In this document: one piece after another, positions 6,865 to 7,669 of the stretch
How the letters are laid out: the number at the start of each line of letters is the position of its first letter
Position numbering within the stretch: position 1 is the stretch's first letter
Assembly (NCBI GenBank): GCA_018646565.1
Contig: JABGUO010000144.1
Location: 1-7,669 of the forward strand
DNA length: 7,669 bases
Source: Opitutia bacterium
GTDB taxonomy: Bacteria; Verrucomicrobiota; Verrucomicrobiia; Opitutales; Seribacteraceae
Direction: 5' to 3'
Notes under the pieces: generated by a model
Told to the model about the DNA's origin: nothing
The model's database searches: none
What the model saw: only the letters and a program-made list of their open reading frames with translations
Position numbers and translations under genes: made by a program

Positions 6865-7669
6865 AACAAAAAGTACCAAATCCACTACCAAACCTGCTGT
6901 TAAGAAAGCAGCGACAAAAAAAGTTACAGCAAAAAAGACGCCTGTAAAGAAATCTCCTGTGGAGAAGGAGAAGATATCTTCAGTTCGAAAAGTAGAAAAG
7001 GTAAAGACAACAAAGACAGCTTCCACAGAGGCAAAGAAAAAGAAGTCATCAAGTTCAAAACTAACTGTCTCGGCTAAAGAAATTGCAAAAACATTGGATA
7101 AAAACATGGAGCCTCATGCTTTGAATGATGATGTTACTGAGAAAGTTAGAGAACTTATTCACCTTTCGAGAGAGCAAGGATATCTTACTTACAAGAACAT
7201 TGACCAATCTTTGCCCGAAATTGCGAATCAACCTGAAGAGCTTCAAAATGTTATTTCTATTTTTAATAACCTTGAAATTAAGCTTCTCGATTCCAATGAA
7301 GTAGATAAATTCAAAAAGAAAAAAGAAGAAAGCGAAGAGGAAAGTGCCCGGTCTAACCAAAGCGATATGCTGGACGATCCTGTCCGAATGTACCTTAAGC
7401 AAATGGGACAAGTACCTCTTCTTTCCAGAGAGGAAGAAGTTGATATTTCCAAAAGAATCGAAACCGCAGAAAGCTCGGCCCTCAAAATTATTTATTCGGT
7501 CAGTTTAACTGCAAACTTTCAATTAAACATTTGTAAAAAGTTAATTGCCCGCGAAGAAAGATTTGACCGGGTGGTACTCGATAAGAAAATTGACAGTAGA
7601 GAATCGTATTTTAAAAACTTAGCAAAACAGGTAATCGCTCTTGAGGATGCCATTCGAAAAATAAATAAT
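6857..7669 (+). CDS. rpoD: Primary RNA polymerase sigma factor RpoD (3'-truncated by window edge)
   Basis: N-terminal 271 residues of the housekeeping sigma factor, which directs RNA polymerase to most promoters; the frame is open to the last base. Residues 1 to about 70 are an unusual lysine-rich tail (22 Lys in the first 68). Next comes a sigma70 region 1.1-like segment (about 75-150: SAKEIAKTLDKN ... VRELIHLSREQGYLTYKNID), an acidic/basic linker (KFKKKKEESEEES), then region 1.2 (about 173-205: DDPVRMYLKQMGQVPLLSREEEV, a hallmark of primary sigma factors). The rest (VSLTANFQ to the end) looks like the variable spacer before region 2.1; regions 2-4 are outside the window. The ATG lies within the end of dnaG (ATGCCTAG, 8-base overlap), which implies translational coupling; no Shine-Dalgarno motif is visible. 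The downstream ATGs are too late to keep region 1.1. Identification rests on region 1.2 and the dnaG neighbour. Confidence 0.95.
   Translation, partial: MPRTKSTKSTTKPAVKKAATKKVTAKKTPVKKSPVEKEKISSVRKVEKVKTTKTASTEAKKKKSSSSKLTVSAKEIAKTLDKNMEPHALNDDVTEKVRELIHLSREQGYLTYKNIDQSLPEIANQPEELQNVISIFNNLEIKLLDSNEVDKFKKKKEESEEESARSNQSDMLDDPVRMYLKQMGQVPLLSREEEVDISKRIETAESSALKIIYSVSLTANFQLNICKKLIAREERFDRVVLDKKIDSRESYFKNLAKQVIALEDAIRKINN
6893..6967 (+). repeat. Degenerate 15-base coding repeat: lysine pentads in the RpoD tail
   Basis: RpoD residues 13-37 divide into five consecutive pentapeptides, PAVKK, AATKK, VTAKK, TPVKK and SPVEK, four of which end in Lys-Lys. The pattern resembles the C-terminal tails of histone H1 and bacterial H1-like proteins. 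At DNA level the units are diverged, so this is selection for composition or old duplication, not a recent tandem expansion. Confidence 0.65.

Noticed and set aside
6853..7107. Minus-strand 84-residue Phe/Val-rich reading frame that looks like a membrane protein
   Set aside because: It is the antisense of the lysine-rich rpoD tail; AAA/AAG lysine codons read as TTT/CTT (Phe/Leu) on the other strand, which creates a false hydrophobic protein.
1..7669. CRISPR array, insertion sequence, tRNA/rRNA or defence island
   Set aside because: No spaced direct repeats, transposase motifs, terminal inverted repeats or structured RNA genes were seen; the strands are filled by the six genes listed.

Overview
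The window reads as bacterial chromosome, moderately AT-rich, with no mobile element, CRISPR array, tRNA or rRNA visible. The gene content suggests a marine or aquatic member of the Verrucomicrobiota, most likely Opitutae-like, with Lentisphaerota or Planctomycetota as alternatives. The pointers are an S1-type sulfatase, a secreted PQQ-type beta-propeller, a secreted DUF362-like protein, and a primary sigma factor with a long lysine-rich N-terminal tail next to dnaG. Few start codons have a Shine-Dalgarno motif, which also fits such groups. The assignment is an inference from family content, not from a marker gene.

Layout. Bases 1-990 (+) hold the C-terminal part of a sulfatase whose start and catalytic nucleophile motif lie upstream of the window. 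Bases 991-1106 are a convergent gap with one weak terminator candidate. Bases 1107-2357 and 2390-3451 are two minus-strand genes 32 bases apart, probably one transcript: a DUF362-like exported protein first, then a PQQ-repeat propeller. They diverge from a plus-strand block of three tightly packed genes: a TPR lipoprotein (3471-4967), DNA primase dnaG (4984-6864) and the primary sigma factor rpoD (6857 to the window end, open at its 3' end).

How the genes work together. dnaG and rpoD form the core of the classic macromolecular-synthesis operon (primer synthesis for replication plus housekeeping transcription initiation) and overlap by 8 bases. The usual rpsU is not upstream; a TPR lipoprotein takes its place. 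The sulfatase, PQQ propeller and DUF362-like protein are exported or probably exported proteins typical of polysaccharide-degrading heterotrophs, but nothing here ties them into one pathway.

I did not find a new multi-gene system. The most striking signal is in the primase. Three of the four zinc ligands of its N-terminal CHC2 zinc ribbon are replaced (Ser, Asn, Cys, Ser in place of Cys, His, Cys, Cys), although the spacing and flanking motifs are intact. Next in interest are the histone-H1-like pentad tail of RpoD, a good sigma70-type promoter inside dnaG, and the near-touching divergent starts around 3451-3473.
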